Assembly (NCBI RefSeq): GCF_023634655.1 | Contig: NZ_JAMKMS010000020.1 | Coordinates: 1-64,000, forward strand | Reading direction: 5' to 3' | Source of the DNA: Vibrio methylphosphonaticus | Lineage (GTDB): Bacteria; Pseudomonadota; Gammaproteobacteria; Enterobacterales; Vibrionaceae | DNA length: 64,000 bases | In this document: positions 1 to 10,028 of the stretch, piece by piece | Layout of the letters: every line of letters starts with the position of its first letter | How positions within the stretch are numbered: the stretch's first letter is position 1 | Translations under genes and position numbers: made by a program | The notes under the pieces: model-generated | Told to the model about the DNA's origin: nothing | Database searches by the model: none | The model's input: only the letters and a program-made list of their open reading frames with translations

Positions 1-1815
1 AGTTTCATCCACACTTACAGTTGCACTACTGACCGTTGCGGCGTCGTTAGTGCCGTTAATCGTGACTTTGATGGTCGAGGGTGTGCCATCAATCGAAGTT
101 ACGGTGAAGGTTTCTTCTACTTTATCGCCAACGTTCAATTGATTAAACGCGCTGTTGGCGGTGAACACCCAATGGCCGTTAGCGTCAATAGTTAGGTCGC
201 CGTTAGCTCCAGTAATAGAGTCGGGTGTGAAGGCATTATCTTGGTTATCGACATCGGTGCTGGTTAGCGTGCCTGATGTGGTTACCGCTTTGTCGGTCTC
301 ATCGATAGCAACGGTCGCACTGCTGACCGTCGCTGCATTGTTAGTACCGTTAATCGTCACTTTGATGGTCGATGGTGTGCCATCAATAGACGACACCGTG
401 AAAGTCTCTTCAACTTTATCGCCGACATTTAATTGGTTAAACGCGCTGTTGGCGGTGAACACCCAGTGACCATTAGCGTCAATAGTAAGGTCGCCATTGG
501 TGCCGGAAATGGCATCCGGTGTGAAGGCATTATCTGGATTATCGACATCGGTACTGGTTAGCGTGCCTGAGGTAGTTACCGCTTTGTCGGTCTCATCGAT
601 AGCAACGGTCGCACTGCTAACCGTGGCTTTGTCGTTGGTGCCATTGATCGTGACCTTGATGGTGGACGGTGTGCCATCAATAGACGAGACAGTGAAAGTT
701 TCTTCGACCTTATCGCCGACATTTAATTGGTTAAACGCGCTGTTGGCGGTGAACACCCAGTGCCCGTTGGCATCAATGGTTAAATCACCGTGGGTTCCCG
801 TGATCGAATCTGGTGTAAAGGTGTTATCCAGGTTATCCAAATCGGTGCTGGTTAGAGTGCCTGATGTCGTTATCGCTGTGTCAGTCTCATCGATAGCAAC
901 GGTTGCACTGCTGACTGTGGCTTTGTCGTTAGTGCCGTTAATAGTCACCTTGATGGTTGACGTTGTGCCATCAATAGACGATACAGTGAAGGTCTCTTCA
1001 ACTTTATCGCCGACATTTAATTGGTTAAACGCGCTGTTGGCAGTGAATACCCAATGCCCGTTGGCATCAATAGTTAAATCACCGTGGGCTCCCGTGAACG
1101 AATCTGGTGTAAAGGCATTATCCAGGTTATCCAAATCGGTGCTGGTTAGCGTACCTGATGTGGTTACCGCTTTATCGGTCTCATCGATAGCGACGGTCGC
1201 ACTGCTAACCGTGGCTTTATCGTTGGTGCCATTAATCGTCACTTTGATAGTGGACGGTGTGCCATCAACAGATGACACAGTGAAGGTTTCTTCGACTTTG
1301 TCACCGACATTTAATTGGTTAAACGCGCTGTTGGCTGTGAAGACCCAGTGGCCATTAGCGTCAATAGTAAGGTCGCCAGTGGTGCCGGAAATGGAGCCCG
1401 GTGTGAACGCATTATCTGGATTATCGACATCGGTACTGGTTAGCGTGCCTGATGTCGTTATAGCTTTGTCAGTTTCATCCACAGTGACCGTTGCGGTACT
1501 GACCGTCGCTGCATCGTTAGTACCGTTAATCGTCACTTTGATGGTCGATGGTGTGCCATCAATAGACGAGACAGTGAAGGTTTCTTCTACTTTATCGCCG
1601 ACGTTTAATTGATTAAATGCGCTGTTAGCGGTGAATACCCAGTGCCCGTTGGCATCAATAGTTAAATCACCGTGGGTTCCCGTGATCGAATCTGGTGTAA
1701 AGGTGTTATCCGGGTTATCCAAATCCTTACTGGTTAGCGTGCCTGAGGTAGCTACCGCTCTGTCAGTTTCAACGATAGCGACGGTCGCACTGCTAACAGT
1801 GGCTTTGTCATTAGT
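1..1815 (-). repeat. Second class-A VCBS array, at least six units, running off the window
   Basis: GTND codons recur at about 1527, 1233, 939, 645, 350 and 52 (294-bp period). The unit at 1-155 is nearly identical to the one at 6843-6990, including the rare variant in which ATCGAAGTTACG encodes the start of the conserved strand. That implies exchange between the two arrays. Confidence 0.9.
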
Positions 1816-4800
1816 GCCATTTACTGTGATAGTCACTTGGTGTGACGTCCCATCAGCAGAGTGAACGGTAATCGTATCGGTAGCGGTTGCCCCTTTACCT
1901 AATGCTTGAACGGCAGGGTTTTTATTATCAAGATCGTACGTCCAAGAACCCGAATCGGTGAGATGTAGCGCACCAAACGAGCCTACGATATCGGTATTAG
2001 AGAAATGCGCTTCGCCAGTATCTACGTCAGTGACAGTCAACGTACCAGAGGTTTGCAATTGAGATTCTTCGGTTACCACTCCAGCACTTGTTCCGCTTAT
2101 TACGGCTTTATCATTGGTGCCGTTAACGGTAATAGTGATCTGATGAGGAGTGCCGTCGGCGGAGTGGATGGTTATGATATCTGTTGTCGCAGAACCTTGA
2201 CCAAGAGCTTGAACTTGTGGATTTTTATTATCTAGACCGTAGGTCCAATCGCCATTGTCTTTAAGGTGTAAAGTTCCGAGCGTTCCCTTGAGGTCGGAAC
2301 TAGAAAAATGCGCCTCTTTTGAGTCGATATCGGTGATGTTGAGTTGGCCCGAAACCGTTAGGTCTTTATCTTCAGTAACTTGGCTTGAGCCATTACTTGT
2401 CCCGATAGCGAAAAACGAACTTGGTGAGCTTGCTGTACTGCTCGTGATTACTGCATGGTCGTTGGTGCCATTAATCGTGATGGTAACTTGATGCGCTGTA
2501 CCATCGGCAGAGTGAACCGTGACGATATCTGTCGCAGTCGAGCCTTGACCAAGCCCTTGAACTACAGGGTTATTGTTGTCTAAATCGTATGTCCAAGCAC
2601 CGTTTTTTGTGATGCTTAGCGTACCGAAGTTGCTAGTCACCTGTGATACTTGAAAGTGTGTTTCGCCAGTATCGACATCCGTTACTGTAAGTGTGCCAGA
2701 GGTTTGAAGTTGAGACTCTTCAGTTACCACGCCGGCACTCGTCCCGCCTATAGCTGCTGTATCATTGGTGCCGTTAACGGTAATAGTGATTTGATGAGGC
2801 GTGCCATCAGCAGAATGAACAGTAATGGTGTCGGTAGCGGTTGCACCATCTCCTAATGCTTGAACTGCTGGGTTAGTGTTATCTAAGTCGTACGTCCAAG
2901 CGCCAGAATCTGTCAGGTGCAGCACACCAAAGGTGCCTACGATATCTGTGTTGGAGAAGTGTGCCTCGCCAGTATCGACATCGGTGACTGTCAGTGTGCC
3001 CGAGGTTTGCAGTTTAGATTCTTCGGTTACCGAACCTGAGCTGGAGCCACGAATGAGAGCCGCATCATTAGTACCATTTATCGTGACTTTAATGGTAGAC
3101 GGCGTGCCATCAACAGACGAGACAGTGAAGGTCTCTTCGATTTTATCGCCAGCATTAAGTTGGTTAAATGCGCTGTTAGCGGTAAATACCCAATGCCCGT
3201 TGGCATCAATAGTTAGGTCACCGTTGGTGCCGGGAATGGAGTCTGGTGCGAACGCATTATCTGGGTTATCGATATCGGTGCTGGTTAGCGTGCCTGATGT
3301 AGTTAAAGCAGTGTTAGTTTCATCAATAGCAACGGTAGCACTGCTAACAGTGGCTTTGTCATTAGTACCGTTAATCGTCACTTTGATCGTCGACGGTGTG
3401 CCATCAACAGACGAAACAGTGAAGGTTTCCTCAACCTTGTCACCGACATTTAATTGGTTAAGCGCGCTGTTGGCGGTGAAGACCCAATGACCATTAGCGT
3501 CAATAGTTAGGTCGCCATTGGTGCCGGAAATGGAATCCGGTGTGAAAGCATTATCTGGGGTATCCAAATCCGTACTGGTTAGCGTGCCTGATGTGGTTAC
3601 CGCTTTGTCGGTCTCATCGATAGCGATGGATGCACTGCTGACTGTGGCTTTATCGTTGGTGCCATTGATCGTGATCTTGATGGTGGACGGTGTGCCATCA
3701 ACAGATGACACCGTGAAGGTTTCTTCAACTTTATCCCCGACGTTTAATTGATTAAACGCGCTGTTGGCGGTGAACACCCAATGACCATTAGCATCAATAG
3801 TAAGGTCGCCGTTAGTTCCAGTAATAGAGTCGGGTGTGAAGGTATTATCTGGGTTATCCACGTCGGTGCTGGTTAGCGTGCCTGATGTCGTTACTGCTTT
3901 ATCAGTTTCATCGATAGCAACGGTCGCACTGCTAACTGTGGCTTTGTCGTTAGTGCCGTTAATAGTCACCTTTATGGTGGACGTTGTGCCATCAATAGAC
4001 GAGACAGTGAAGGTCTCTTCAACTTTATCGCCGACATTTAATTGGTTAAACGCGCTGTTGGCAGTGAACACCCAATGGCCGTTAGCGTCAATAGTAAGGC
4101 CGCCGTTAGCTCCAGTAATTGAGTCGGGTGTGAAGGCATTATCTTGGTTATCGACATCGGTGCTGGTTAGCGTGCCTGATGTGGTTACCGCTTTGTCGGT
4201 CTCATCGATAGCAACGGTCGCACTGCTGACCGTCGCTGCATCGTTAGTACCGTTAATCGTCACTTTGATCGTCGACGGTGTGCCATCAATAGACGACACC
4301 GTGAAGGTTTCTTCGACCTTATCGCCGACGTTCAATTGATTAAACGCGTTGCTAGCGGTGAACACCCAATGACCAGTAGCATCAATGGTGAGATCACCGT
4401 TGGTACCTGAAATGGAATCGGGTGTGAATGCATTGTCTGGGTTATCCAAATCCGTACTGGTTAGCGTGCCTGATGTGGTTACTGCTTTGTCAGTCTCATC
4501 TATAGCGACGGTCGCACTGCTGACAGTAGCTTTATCGTTGGTGCCGTTAATCATCACTTTGATCGTTGACGGTGTGCCGTCAATAGACGAGACAGTGAAA
4601 GTCTCTTCGACTTTATCGCCGACGTTTAGTTGATTAAACGCGCTGTTGGCGGTGAAGCTCCAGTGACCGTTGGCATCAATAGTTAGGTCACCGTTAGCTC
4701 CAGTAATGGAATCCGGTGTGAAGGCATTATCTGGATTATCGACATCGGTGCTGGTTAGCGTACCTGAAGTAGTTACCGCTTTGTCAGTCTCATCCACACT

Positions 4801-7800
4801 GACCGTTGCGGTACTGACCGTCGCTGCATCGTTAGTCCCGTTAATCGTCACTTTGATCGTCGACGGTGTGCCATCGACAGACGACACAGTGAAGGTTTCT
4901 TCTACTTTATCGCCAACGTTCAATTGATTAAACGCGCTGTTCGCGGTGAACACCCAATGGCCGTTGGCATCAATAGTCAGGTCACCGTTGGTGCCAGTAA
5001 TCGAATCCGGTGTGAATGCGTTATCTGGGTTATCGACGTCGATACTGGTTAGGGTTCCTGAGGTTGTCACCGCTTTGTCAGTCTCATCGATGGCGACGGT
5101 CGCACTGCTGACAGTAGCTTTATCATTGGTGCCATTGATCGTCACTTTTATGGTCGACGGTGTACCATCGATGGAAGAGACAGTGAAAGTCTCTTCGATC
5201 TTATCGCCAACGTTTAGTTGATTAAACGCGCTGTTGGCAGTGAATACCCAGTGGCCTGTGGCATCAATGGTGAGGTCGCCATTTGTGCCTGAAATAGAAT
5301 CCGGCGTAAACGTGTTGTCTGGGTTATCCACATCGGTACTAGTCAATGTTCCTGATGTGGTTACCGCTTTATCAGTCTCATCCACACTGACTGTTGCGGT
5401 ACTGACTGTCGCTGCATCGTTGGTGCCATTAATCGTCACTTTGATCGTTGACGTTGTGCCATCAATAGCCGAGACAGTGAAGGTCTCTTCGACTTTATCG
5501 CCGACGTTTAGCTGATTAAACGCGCTGTTCGCGGTAAATACCCAGTGACCAGTGGCATCAATAGTCAGGTCACCGTTGGTGCCAGTAATAGAATCCGGCG
5601 TAAACGTATTGTCTGGGTTGTCTACATCGGTACTGGTTAGCGTGCCTGAGGTCGTTACCGCTTTATCAGTCTCATCCACACTGACTGTTGTGGTACTGAC
5701 TGTCGCTGCATCGTTAGTACCGTTAATCGTGACTTTTATGGTGGAAGGTGTGCCATCAACGGAAGTGACGGTAAAGGTTTCTTCGACTTTGTCGCCGACG
5801 TTTAATTGATTAAACGCGCTGTTGGCGGTGAAGGTCCATTGGCCATTAGCACCAATAGTGAGGTTGCCGTTGGTGCCAGTAATCGAATCCGGCGTGAACG
5901 CATTGTCTGGGTTATCGACGTCGGTACTGGTCAATGTTCCTGATGTCGTTACCGCTTTGTCAGTCTCATCCACACTGACTGTTGTGGTACTGACTGTCGC
6001 TGCATCGTTAGTACCGTTAATCGTGACTTTTATGGTGGAAGGTGTGCCATCAACGGAAGTGACGGTAAAGGTTTCTTCGACTTTGTCGCCGACGTTTAAT
6101 TGATTAAATGCGCTGTTCGCAGTGAACGTCCAATGACCATTGGCATCAATAGTCAGGTCGCCATTGGTGCCGGAAATAGAACCCGGAGTAAACGCATTAT
6201 CTGGGTTGTCTAAATCGGTACTAGTGAGGGTTCCAGAAGTTGTTATAGCGCGGTCAGTTTCATCCACATTGACCGTTGCGGTACTGACCGTCGCTGCATC
6301 GTTAGTCCCGTTAATCGTCACTTTGATCGTCGACGGTGTGCCATCGACAGACGTCACAGTGAAGGTTTCTTCCACTTTATCGCCGACGTTTAATTGGTTA
6401 AACGCGCTGTTGGCGGTGAACACCCAGTGACCATTGGCGTCAATGGTTAAGCCGCCGTGGGTTCCTGTGAGCGAAATCGGAGTGAATGTGTTGTCAGGGT
6501 TATCTACATCTGTACTGGTTAGCGTGCCTGATGTGGTTATCGCTTTGTCAGTCTCATCGATAGCAACGCTTGCACTGCTAACAGTGGCTTTGTCGTTAGT
6601 GCCATTAATCGTCACTTTGATCGTTGACGGTGTGCCGTCAATAGACGAGACAGTGAAAGTCTCTTCGACCTTATCACCGACGTTTAATTGGTTAAACGCG
6701 CTGTTGGCGGTGAACACCCAGTGACCACTAGCGTCAATAGTTAGGTCGCCATTGGTACCGGAAATGGAATTCGGCGTGAAGGTATTATCTGGGTTGTCTA
6801 CATCGGTACTGGTGAGGGTCCCAGAAGTTGTTATAGCGCTGTGAGTTTCATCCACACTTACAGTTGCACTACTGACCGTTGCGGCGTCGTTAGTGCCGTT
6901 AATCGTGATTTTGATGGGCGAGGGTGTGCCGTCAATCGAAGTTACGGTGAAGGTTTCTTCTACTTTATCACCAACGTTCAATTGATTAAACGCACTGTTG
7001 GCGGTGAACACCCAATGACCATTGGCATCGATAGTCAGGTCACCGTTGGTGCCTGAAATAGAATCCGGCGTAAACGTATTATCTGGGTTGTCTAAATCGG
7101 TACTAGTGAGGGTTCCAGAAGTTGTTATAGCGCTGTCCGTTTCATCTACAGTGACCGTTGCGGTACTGACCGTCGCTGCATCGTTAGTCCCGTTAATCGT
7201 CACTTTGATCGTCGACGGTGTGCCATCGACAGACGACACAGTGAAGGTTTCTTCTACTTTATCGCCGATGTTCAATTGATTAAACGCACTGTTGGCGGTG
7301 AACGCCCAATGACCATTGGCATCGATAGTCAGGTCACCGTTGGTGCCTGAAATAGAATCCGGCGTAAACGTATTATCTGGGTTGTCTAAATCGGTACTAG
7401 TGAGGGTTCCAGAAGTTGTTATAGCGCTGTCAGTTTCATCCACACTTACAGTTGCACTACTGACCGTTGCGGCGTCGTTAGTGCCGTTAATCGTGACTTT
7501 GATCGTCGACGGTGTGCCATCGACAGACGACACAGTGAAGGTTTCTTCTACTTTATCGCCAACGTTCAATTGATGAAACGCACTGTTGGCGGTGAACGCC
7601 CAATGACCATTGGCATCGATAGTCAGGTCACCGTTGGTACCTGAAATGGAATCGGGTGTGAATGCATTGTCTGGGTTATCCAAATCCGTACTGGTTAGCG
7701 TGCCTGATGTGGTTACCGCTTTGTCAGTTTCATCCACAGTGACCGTTGCGGTACTGACCGTCGCTGCATCGTTAGTGCCGTTAATCGTCACTTTGATGGT

Positions 7801-8868
7801 CGATGGTGTGCCATCAATAGACGAGACAGTGAAGGTTTCTTCTACTTTATCGCCGACGTTTAATTGATTAAATTCGCTGTTAGCGGTGAACACCCAATGG
7901 CCGTTAGCGTCAATAGTTAGGTCGCCGTTAGCTCCAGTAATAGAGTCGGGTGTGAAGGCGTTATCTTGGTTATCGACATCGGTGCTGGTTAGCGTGCCTG
8001 ATGTGGTTACCGCTTTGTCGGTCTCATCGATAGCAACGGTCGCACTGCTGACCGTCGCTGCATCGTTAGTGCCGTTAACGGTAATAGTGATTTGATGAGG
8101 TGTGCCATCGGCTGAATGAACGATAATGGTGTCGGTAGCGGTTGCACCGTCTCCTAAAGCTTGAACGGCTGGGTTAGTGTTATCTAAGTCGTACGTCCAA
8201 GCGCCAGAATCTGTCAGGTGCAGCGTACCAAAGGTGCCTAAGATATTTGTGTTGGAGAAGTGTGCCTCGCCAGTATCGACATCAGTGACAGTCAGTATGC
8301 CCGAGGTTTGAAGTTTAGATTCTTCGGTTACCGAACCTGAGTTGGATCCACTAATGAGAGCAGCATTATTAGTATCTTTTGTCGAGGGCGTACTATTGGT
8401 GATCGTTGGAATAGATGCAGAGGGAGCATGATGAACTTCCTGATTAGAAAGCATTGAACGGTGATGAGACGATGAAAAATGTGCACCAGAGCCTTGAGAC
8501 GTATGATTTGAACTGGGGAGGGGGGCGTTGGCTTGAACATTTTGACTTGTATCAGCTGACGATTCTGTTTGTTTGTGGCCAGTTGAAGCTGTTGTCGTTT
8601 TTGTTTCAGTTTCGTCGTTGTTTGCATCTGAACGGGTCGCATCATTAGAATCGGGTAACTCTTCCGCCGTAGAATGTTTAGTGAAAGACGGTAAGATCAT
8701 CATAAGTGACTGCAGTAGGGGGAGTTTTGCTTTTAAGCGTTGGTGCAGTCTGAGCTTCTTTTTTGTTTTTATTTTTTTTTGCTTCGGCTCTTCACTCTTC
8801 GTATTTTTGAGTACTGAGTTTTTATTTTTTTTAGAGTCGTTTTTCTGCTTAGTCATTCTTTCATCCAT
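1..8868 (-). CDS. Giant VCBS-repeat surface/secreted protein, N-terminal 2956 codons (3' end outside window)
   Basis: The frame is open on the minus strand from ATG 8868 to the window edge. Translation gives a very basic start (about 45 residues, Lys-rich), a short weakly hydrophobic stretch near residues 48-60, then a Ser/Thr/His-rich linker to about residue 165. After that come only VCBS-type repeats ending in motifs such as ITVNGTND. Two repeat classes are seen: A (98 residues, with TSGTLTSTDVDN and GHWVFTANS) and B (about 103 residues, with TDVDTGEAHFSNT and WTYDLDN). VCBS repeats are known from large adhesins and biofilm proteins exported by type I secretion. The C-terminus, where RTX and secretion signals would lie, is not visible, so the adhesin role is inferred. 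The ribosome site is weak (AGG about 5 nt upstream of 8868), and an in-frame ATG at 8856 is an alternative start. Confidence 0.9.
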   Translation of the reverse strand, partial: MDERMTKQKNDSKKNKNSVLKNTKSEEPKQKKIKTKKKLRLHQRLKAKLPLLQSLMMILPSFTKHSTAEELPDSNDATRSDANNDETETKTTTASTGHKQTESSADTSQNVQANAPLPSSNHTSQGSGAHFSSSHHRSMLSNQEVHHAPSASIPTITNSTPSTKDTNNAALISGSNSGSVTEESKLQTSGILTVTDVDTGEAHFSNTNILGTFGTLHLTDSGAWTYDLDNTNPAVQALGDGATATDTIIVHSADGTPHQITITVNGTNDAATVSSATVAIDETDKAVTTSGTLTSTDVDNQDNAFTPDSITGANGDLTIDANGHWVFTANSEFNQLNVGDKVEETFTVSSIDGTPSTIKVTINGTNDAATVSTATVTVDETDKAVTTSGTLTSTDLDNPDNAFTPDSISGTNGDLTIDANGHWAFTANSAFHQLNVGDKVEETFTVSSVDGTPSTIKVTINGTNDAATVSSATVSVDETDSAITTSGTLTSTDLDNPDNTFTPDSISGTNGDLTIDANGHWAFTANSAFNQLNIGDKVEETFTVSSVDGTPSTIKVTINGTNDAATVSTATVTVDETDSAITTSGTLTSTDLDNPDNTFTPDSISGTNGDLTIDANGHWVFTANSAFNQLNVGDKVEETFTVTSIDGTPSPIKITINGTNDAATVSSATVSVDETHSAITTSGTLTSTDVDNPDNTFTPNSISGTNGDLTIDASGHWVFTANSAFNQLNVGDKVEETFTVSSIDGTPSTIKVTINGTNDKATVSSASVAIDETDKAITTSGTLTSTDVDNPDNTFTPISLTGTHGGLTIDANGHWVFTANSAFNQLNVGDKVEETFTVTSVDGTPSTIKVTINGTNDAATVSTATVNVDETDRAITTSGTLTSTDLDNPDNAFTPGSISGTNGDLTIDANGHWTFTANSAFNQLNVGDKVEETFTVTSVDGTPSTIKVTINGTNDAATVSTTTVSVDETDKAVTTSGTLTSTDVDNPDNAFTPDSITGTNGNLTIGANGQWTFTANSAFNQLNVGDKVEETFTVTSVDGTPSTIKVTINGTNDAATVSTTTVSVDETDKAVTTSGTLTSTDVDNPDNTFTPDSITGTNGDLTIDATGHWVFTANSAFNQLNVGDKVEETFTVSAIDGTTSTIKVTINGTNDAATVSTATVSVDETDKAVTTSGTLTSTDVDNPDNTFTPDSISGTNGDLTIDATGHWVFTANSAFNQLNVGDKIEETFTVSSIDGTPSTIKVTINGTNDKATVSSATVAIDETDKAVTTSGTLTSIDVDNPDNAFTPDSITGTNGDLTIDANGHWVFTANSAFNQLNVGDKVEETFTVSSVDGTPSTIKVTINGTNDAATVSTATVSVDETDKAVTTSGTLTSTDVDNPDNAFTPDSITGANGDLTIDANGHWSFTANSAFNQLNVGDKVEETFTVSSIDGTPSTIKVMINGTNDKATVSSATVAIDETDKAVTTSGTLTSTDLDNPDNAFTPDSISGTNGDLTIDATGHWVFTASNAFNQLNVGDKVEETFTVSSIDGTPSTIKVTINGTNDAATVSSATVAIDETDKAVTTSGTLTSTDVDNQDNAFTPDSITGANGGLTIDANGHWVFTANSAFNQLNVGDKVEETFTVSSIDGTTSTIKVTINGTNDKATVSSATVAIDETDKAVTTSGTLTSTDVDNPDNTFTPDSITGTNGDLTIDANGHWVFTANSAFNQLNVGDKVEETFTVSSVDGTPSTIKITINGTNDKATVSSASIAIDETDKAVTTSGTLTSTDLDTPDNAFTPDSISGTNGDLTIDANGHWVFTANSALNQLNVGDKVEETFTVSSVDGTPSTIKVTINGTNDKATVSSATVAIDETNTALTTSGTLTSTDIDNPDNAFAPDSIPGTNGDLTIDANGHWVFTANSAFNQLNAGDKIEETFTVSSVDGTPSTIKVTINGTNDAALIRGSSSGSVTEESKLQTSGTLTVTDVDTGEAHFSNTDIVGTFGVLHLTDSGAWTYDLDNTNPAVQALGDGATATDTITVHSADGTPHQITITVNGTNDTAAIGGTSAGVVTEESQLQTSGTLTVTDVDTGETHFQVSQVTSNFGTLSITKNGAWTYDLDNNNPVVQGLGQGSTATDIVTVHSADGTAHQVTITINGTNDHAVITSSTASSPSSFFAIGTSNGSSQVTEDKDLTVSGQLNITDIDSKEAHFSSSDLKGTLGTLHLKDNGDWTYGLDNKNPQVQALGQGSATTDIITIHSADGTPHQITITVNGTNDKAVISGTSAGVVTEESQLQTSGTLTVTDVDTGEAHFSNTDIVGSFGALHLTDSGSWTYDLDNKNPAVQALGKGATATDTITVHSADGTSHQVTITVNGTNDKATVSSATVAIVETDRAVATSGTLTSKDLDNPDNTFTPDSITGTHGDLTIDANGHWVFTANSAFNQLNVGDKVEETFTVSSIDGTPSTIKVTINGTNDAATVSTATVTVDETDKAITTSGTLTSTDVDNPDNAFTPGSISGTTGDLTIDANGHWVFTANSAFNQLNVGDKVEETFTVSSVDGTPSTIKVTINGTNDKATVSSATVAIDETDKAVTTSGTLTSTDLDNLDNAFTPDSFTGAHGDLTIDANGHWVFTANSAFNQLNVGDKVEETFTVSSIDGTTSTIKVTINGTNDKATVSSATVAIDETDTAITTSGTLTSTDLDNLDNTFTPDSITGTHGDLTIDANGHWVFTANSAFNQLNVGDKVEETFTVSSIDGTPSTIKVTINGTNDKATVSSATVAIDETDKAVTTSGTLTSTDVDNPDNAFTPDAISGTNGDLTIDANGHWVFTANSAFNQLNVGDKVEETFTVSSIDGTPSTIKVTINGTNNAATVSSATVAIDETDKAVTTSGTLTSTDVDNQDNAFTPDSITGANGDLTIDANGHWVFTANSAFNQLNVGDKVEETFTVTSIDGTPSTIKVTINGTNDAATVSSATVSVDET
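1815..3075 (-). repeat. Block of four class-B VCBS repeats interrupting the class-A array
   Basis: Four longer units (about 315 bp on average) carry the signatures VTEESQLQTSG, GEAHFSNTD, SWTYDLDN and VHSADGT in place of the class-A motifs. One unit has an extra Ser/Gly-rich insertion (SSTASSPSSFFAIGTSNGSS) near 2390-2450. Their codons match class A only at the domain boundary (ITVNGTND). Confidence 0.9.
3075..8070 (-). repeat. Tandem array of 17 class-A VCBS repeats (294 bp each)
   Basis: The codons for GTND recur every 294 bases (about 8070, 7776, 7482 ... 3366, 3072 on the plus strand), so exactly 17 units fit with no change of reading frame. Units differ by scattered substitutions in mosaic patterns. 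For example, the segments at about 4060-4250 and 7886-8060 are almost identical although 13 units apart. Confidence 0.93.
8070..8380 (-). repeat. Single class-B VCBS repeat next to the N-terminal linker
   Basis: This is the first repeat after the linker. Its sequence is close to the class-B unit at about 2770-3075, with TEESKLQTSGILTVTDVDTG and ALGDGATATDT. It caps the 17-unit class-A array on its N-terminal side. Confidence 0.88.
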
Positions 8869-9058
8869 GAACCTAAAATTGTCTTCCTTAAGTTAAATAC
8901 ACAGACGGCAGTTTCGCTAGCTAAAAGGATAATTAATAAAGAAAACGACTAAGTGTTGGTATGTATCTCAACTCAATAGATAAAACTATCCAACGACGTT
9001 TCTGATAGTGTTGAAAAATCCTGACTTAAATAACAGCGTGCTTCTAGAAGGGCCATTG
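8869..9058. other. Intergenic: likely promoter region of the VCBS gene
   Basis: This 190-bp AT-rich gap lies upstream of the VCBS gene and downstream of the LysR gene, both transcribed leftward. I see no gene and no convincing -35/-10 pair or terminator. Confidence 0.4.
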
Positions 9059-9961
9059 CTAATGTGCCCCTAGCTCTTGCTCAACAATTTCTTTAAACGC
9101 ACGCACTTTCGCCGACATATGCTTTCGGCTTGGGTATACCATGTACACCCCAAGTTGGTGTTTTGGGAAGTCACTAAATAATTCTATTAGCTCGCCTGAT
9201 TCGATTTCGTTACCGAGATAAAATCGAGGTAAACGGGTGATACCCACCCCCGCCTTACACATTTCAAGCTCCATCTGTGCGCTATTAATCGTGATTCTAT
9301 TGGTAATATCCACAATGGCTTCATGACCATTAGGTTCTTGATAACTCCATCTTTTTGGGTTTTTAGCGTAGCTATAGGTAATGATGTCATGTTGTGTGAG
9401 TTCACGCGGATGAATCGGTGTGCCGCGACTTTTTAGGTATTGGGGAGAGGCGATGGTGACACCAGTGTCGCTAAATAACTTACGACTGATAAGTGACGAG
9501 TCTTCAAGTTTGTCTGATGCCCGAATTGCGATATCAATGCCTTGTTCGATGACATCTATCTTCTTATCGCTGAGGTCAATATCAAGGCTGACTTTAGGGT
9601 ATGTCTGAGCATAGCGCGTAAAAATAGGGGTCATTGTCGATAGCCCGAGGGCAACAGGGCACGTAATCTTCAATACACCTGTGGGCTCGGTTTGACTGCC
9701 AGAGATGGATTCTTCCGCTGCTTTCGCCGCATCTATGACATCTCGTGCTTGTTGGTAAAAGTGTTCTCCCTCCGGAGTTAACTTGAGTACTCGAGTCGTG
9801 CGTTGCAACAGTCTTACTCCCAAACGCTCTTCAAGTTTGGTGACTTCCTTACTTATATAAGATGTTGAATGGTGGGTTTTTTCTGCTGCTATAGTGAAGC
9901 TACCACTCTCTACTACTTCAACAAATACCACAAAGCCGTCTAATAACTTACTGTTGTACAT
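9059..9961 (-). CDS. LysR-family transcriptional regulator (CrgA/AaeR-like)
   Basis: The 300-residue length is usual for LysR proteins. An N-terminal winged helix-turn-helix (residues 1-60, FVEVVESGSFTIAAEKTHHS followed by ISKEVTKLEERLGVRLLQRT) precedes a periplasmic-binding-like effector domain starting near residue 90 with TGVLKITCPVALG. Lineages with this effector-domain start often control neighbouring genes for quinones, aldehydes or aromatic compounds. It is divergent from the VOC and FMN-reductase genes, with an inverted repeat in the shared 117-bp gap, so it probably controls them. The inducer is unknown. Confidence 0.92.
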   Translation of the reverse strand: MYNSKLLDGFVVFVEVVESGSFTIAAEKTHHSTSYISKEVTKLEERLGVRLLQRTTRVLKLTPEGEHFYQQARDVIDAAKAAEESISGSQTEPTGVLKITCPVALGLSTMTPIFTRYAQTYPKVSLDIDLSDKKIDVIEQGIDIAIRASDKLEDSSLISRKLFSDTGVTIASPQYLKSRGTPIHPRELTQHDIITYSYAKNPKRWSYQEPNGHEAIVDITNRITINSAQMELEMCKAGVGITRLPRFYLGNEIESGELIELFSDFPKHQLGVYMVYPSRKHMSAKVRAFKEIVEQELGAH

Positions 9962-9993
9962 TCGATCTATTCCTTGTTATTTGGAAATAATGA

Positions 9994-10028
9994 CTTTTCA
10001 TTGTGGCTATTAATTTCTCAATGAAAAG
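9994..10028. promoter_or_regulatory. Inverted repeat, candidate LysR operator
   Basis: Perfect 10-bp arms CTTTTCATTG (9994-10003) and CAATGAAAAG (10019-10028) are separated by 15 bp in the gap between the LysR gene and the divergent VOC gene. The geometry suits a LysR dimer site. The assignment is by position only. Confidence 0.5.

Noticed and set aside
155..8095. Many open frames on the plus strand across the VCBS arrays, rich in Val/Ser/Leu
   Set aside because: They are antisense mirrors of a 294-bp repeat, in a single constant frame, and read low-complexity protein. The minus-strand frame gives real VCBS domains.
1..8400. CRISPR-like array
   Set aside because: The repeat period is 294 bp, fully coding and in frame, with no short repeats plus spacers and no cas genes.
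8328..8645. Minus-strand frame of 105 codons, Gln/Lys-rich, near the VCBS N-terminus
   Set aside because: It is another frame of the linker of the VCBS gene. Its composition is unlike a folded protein.
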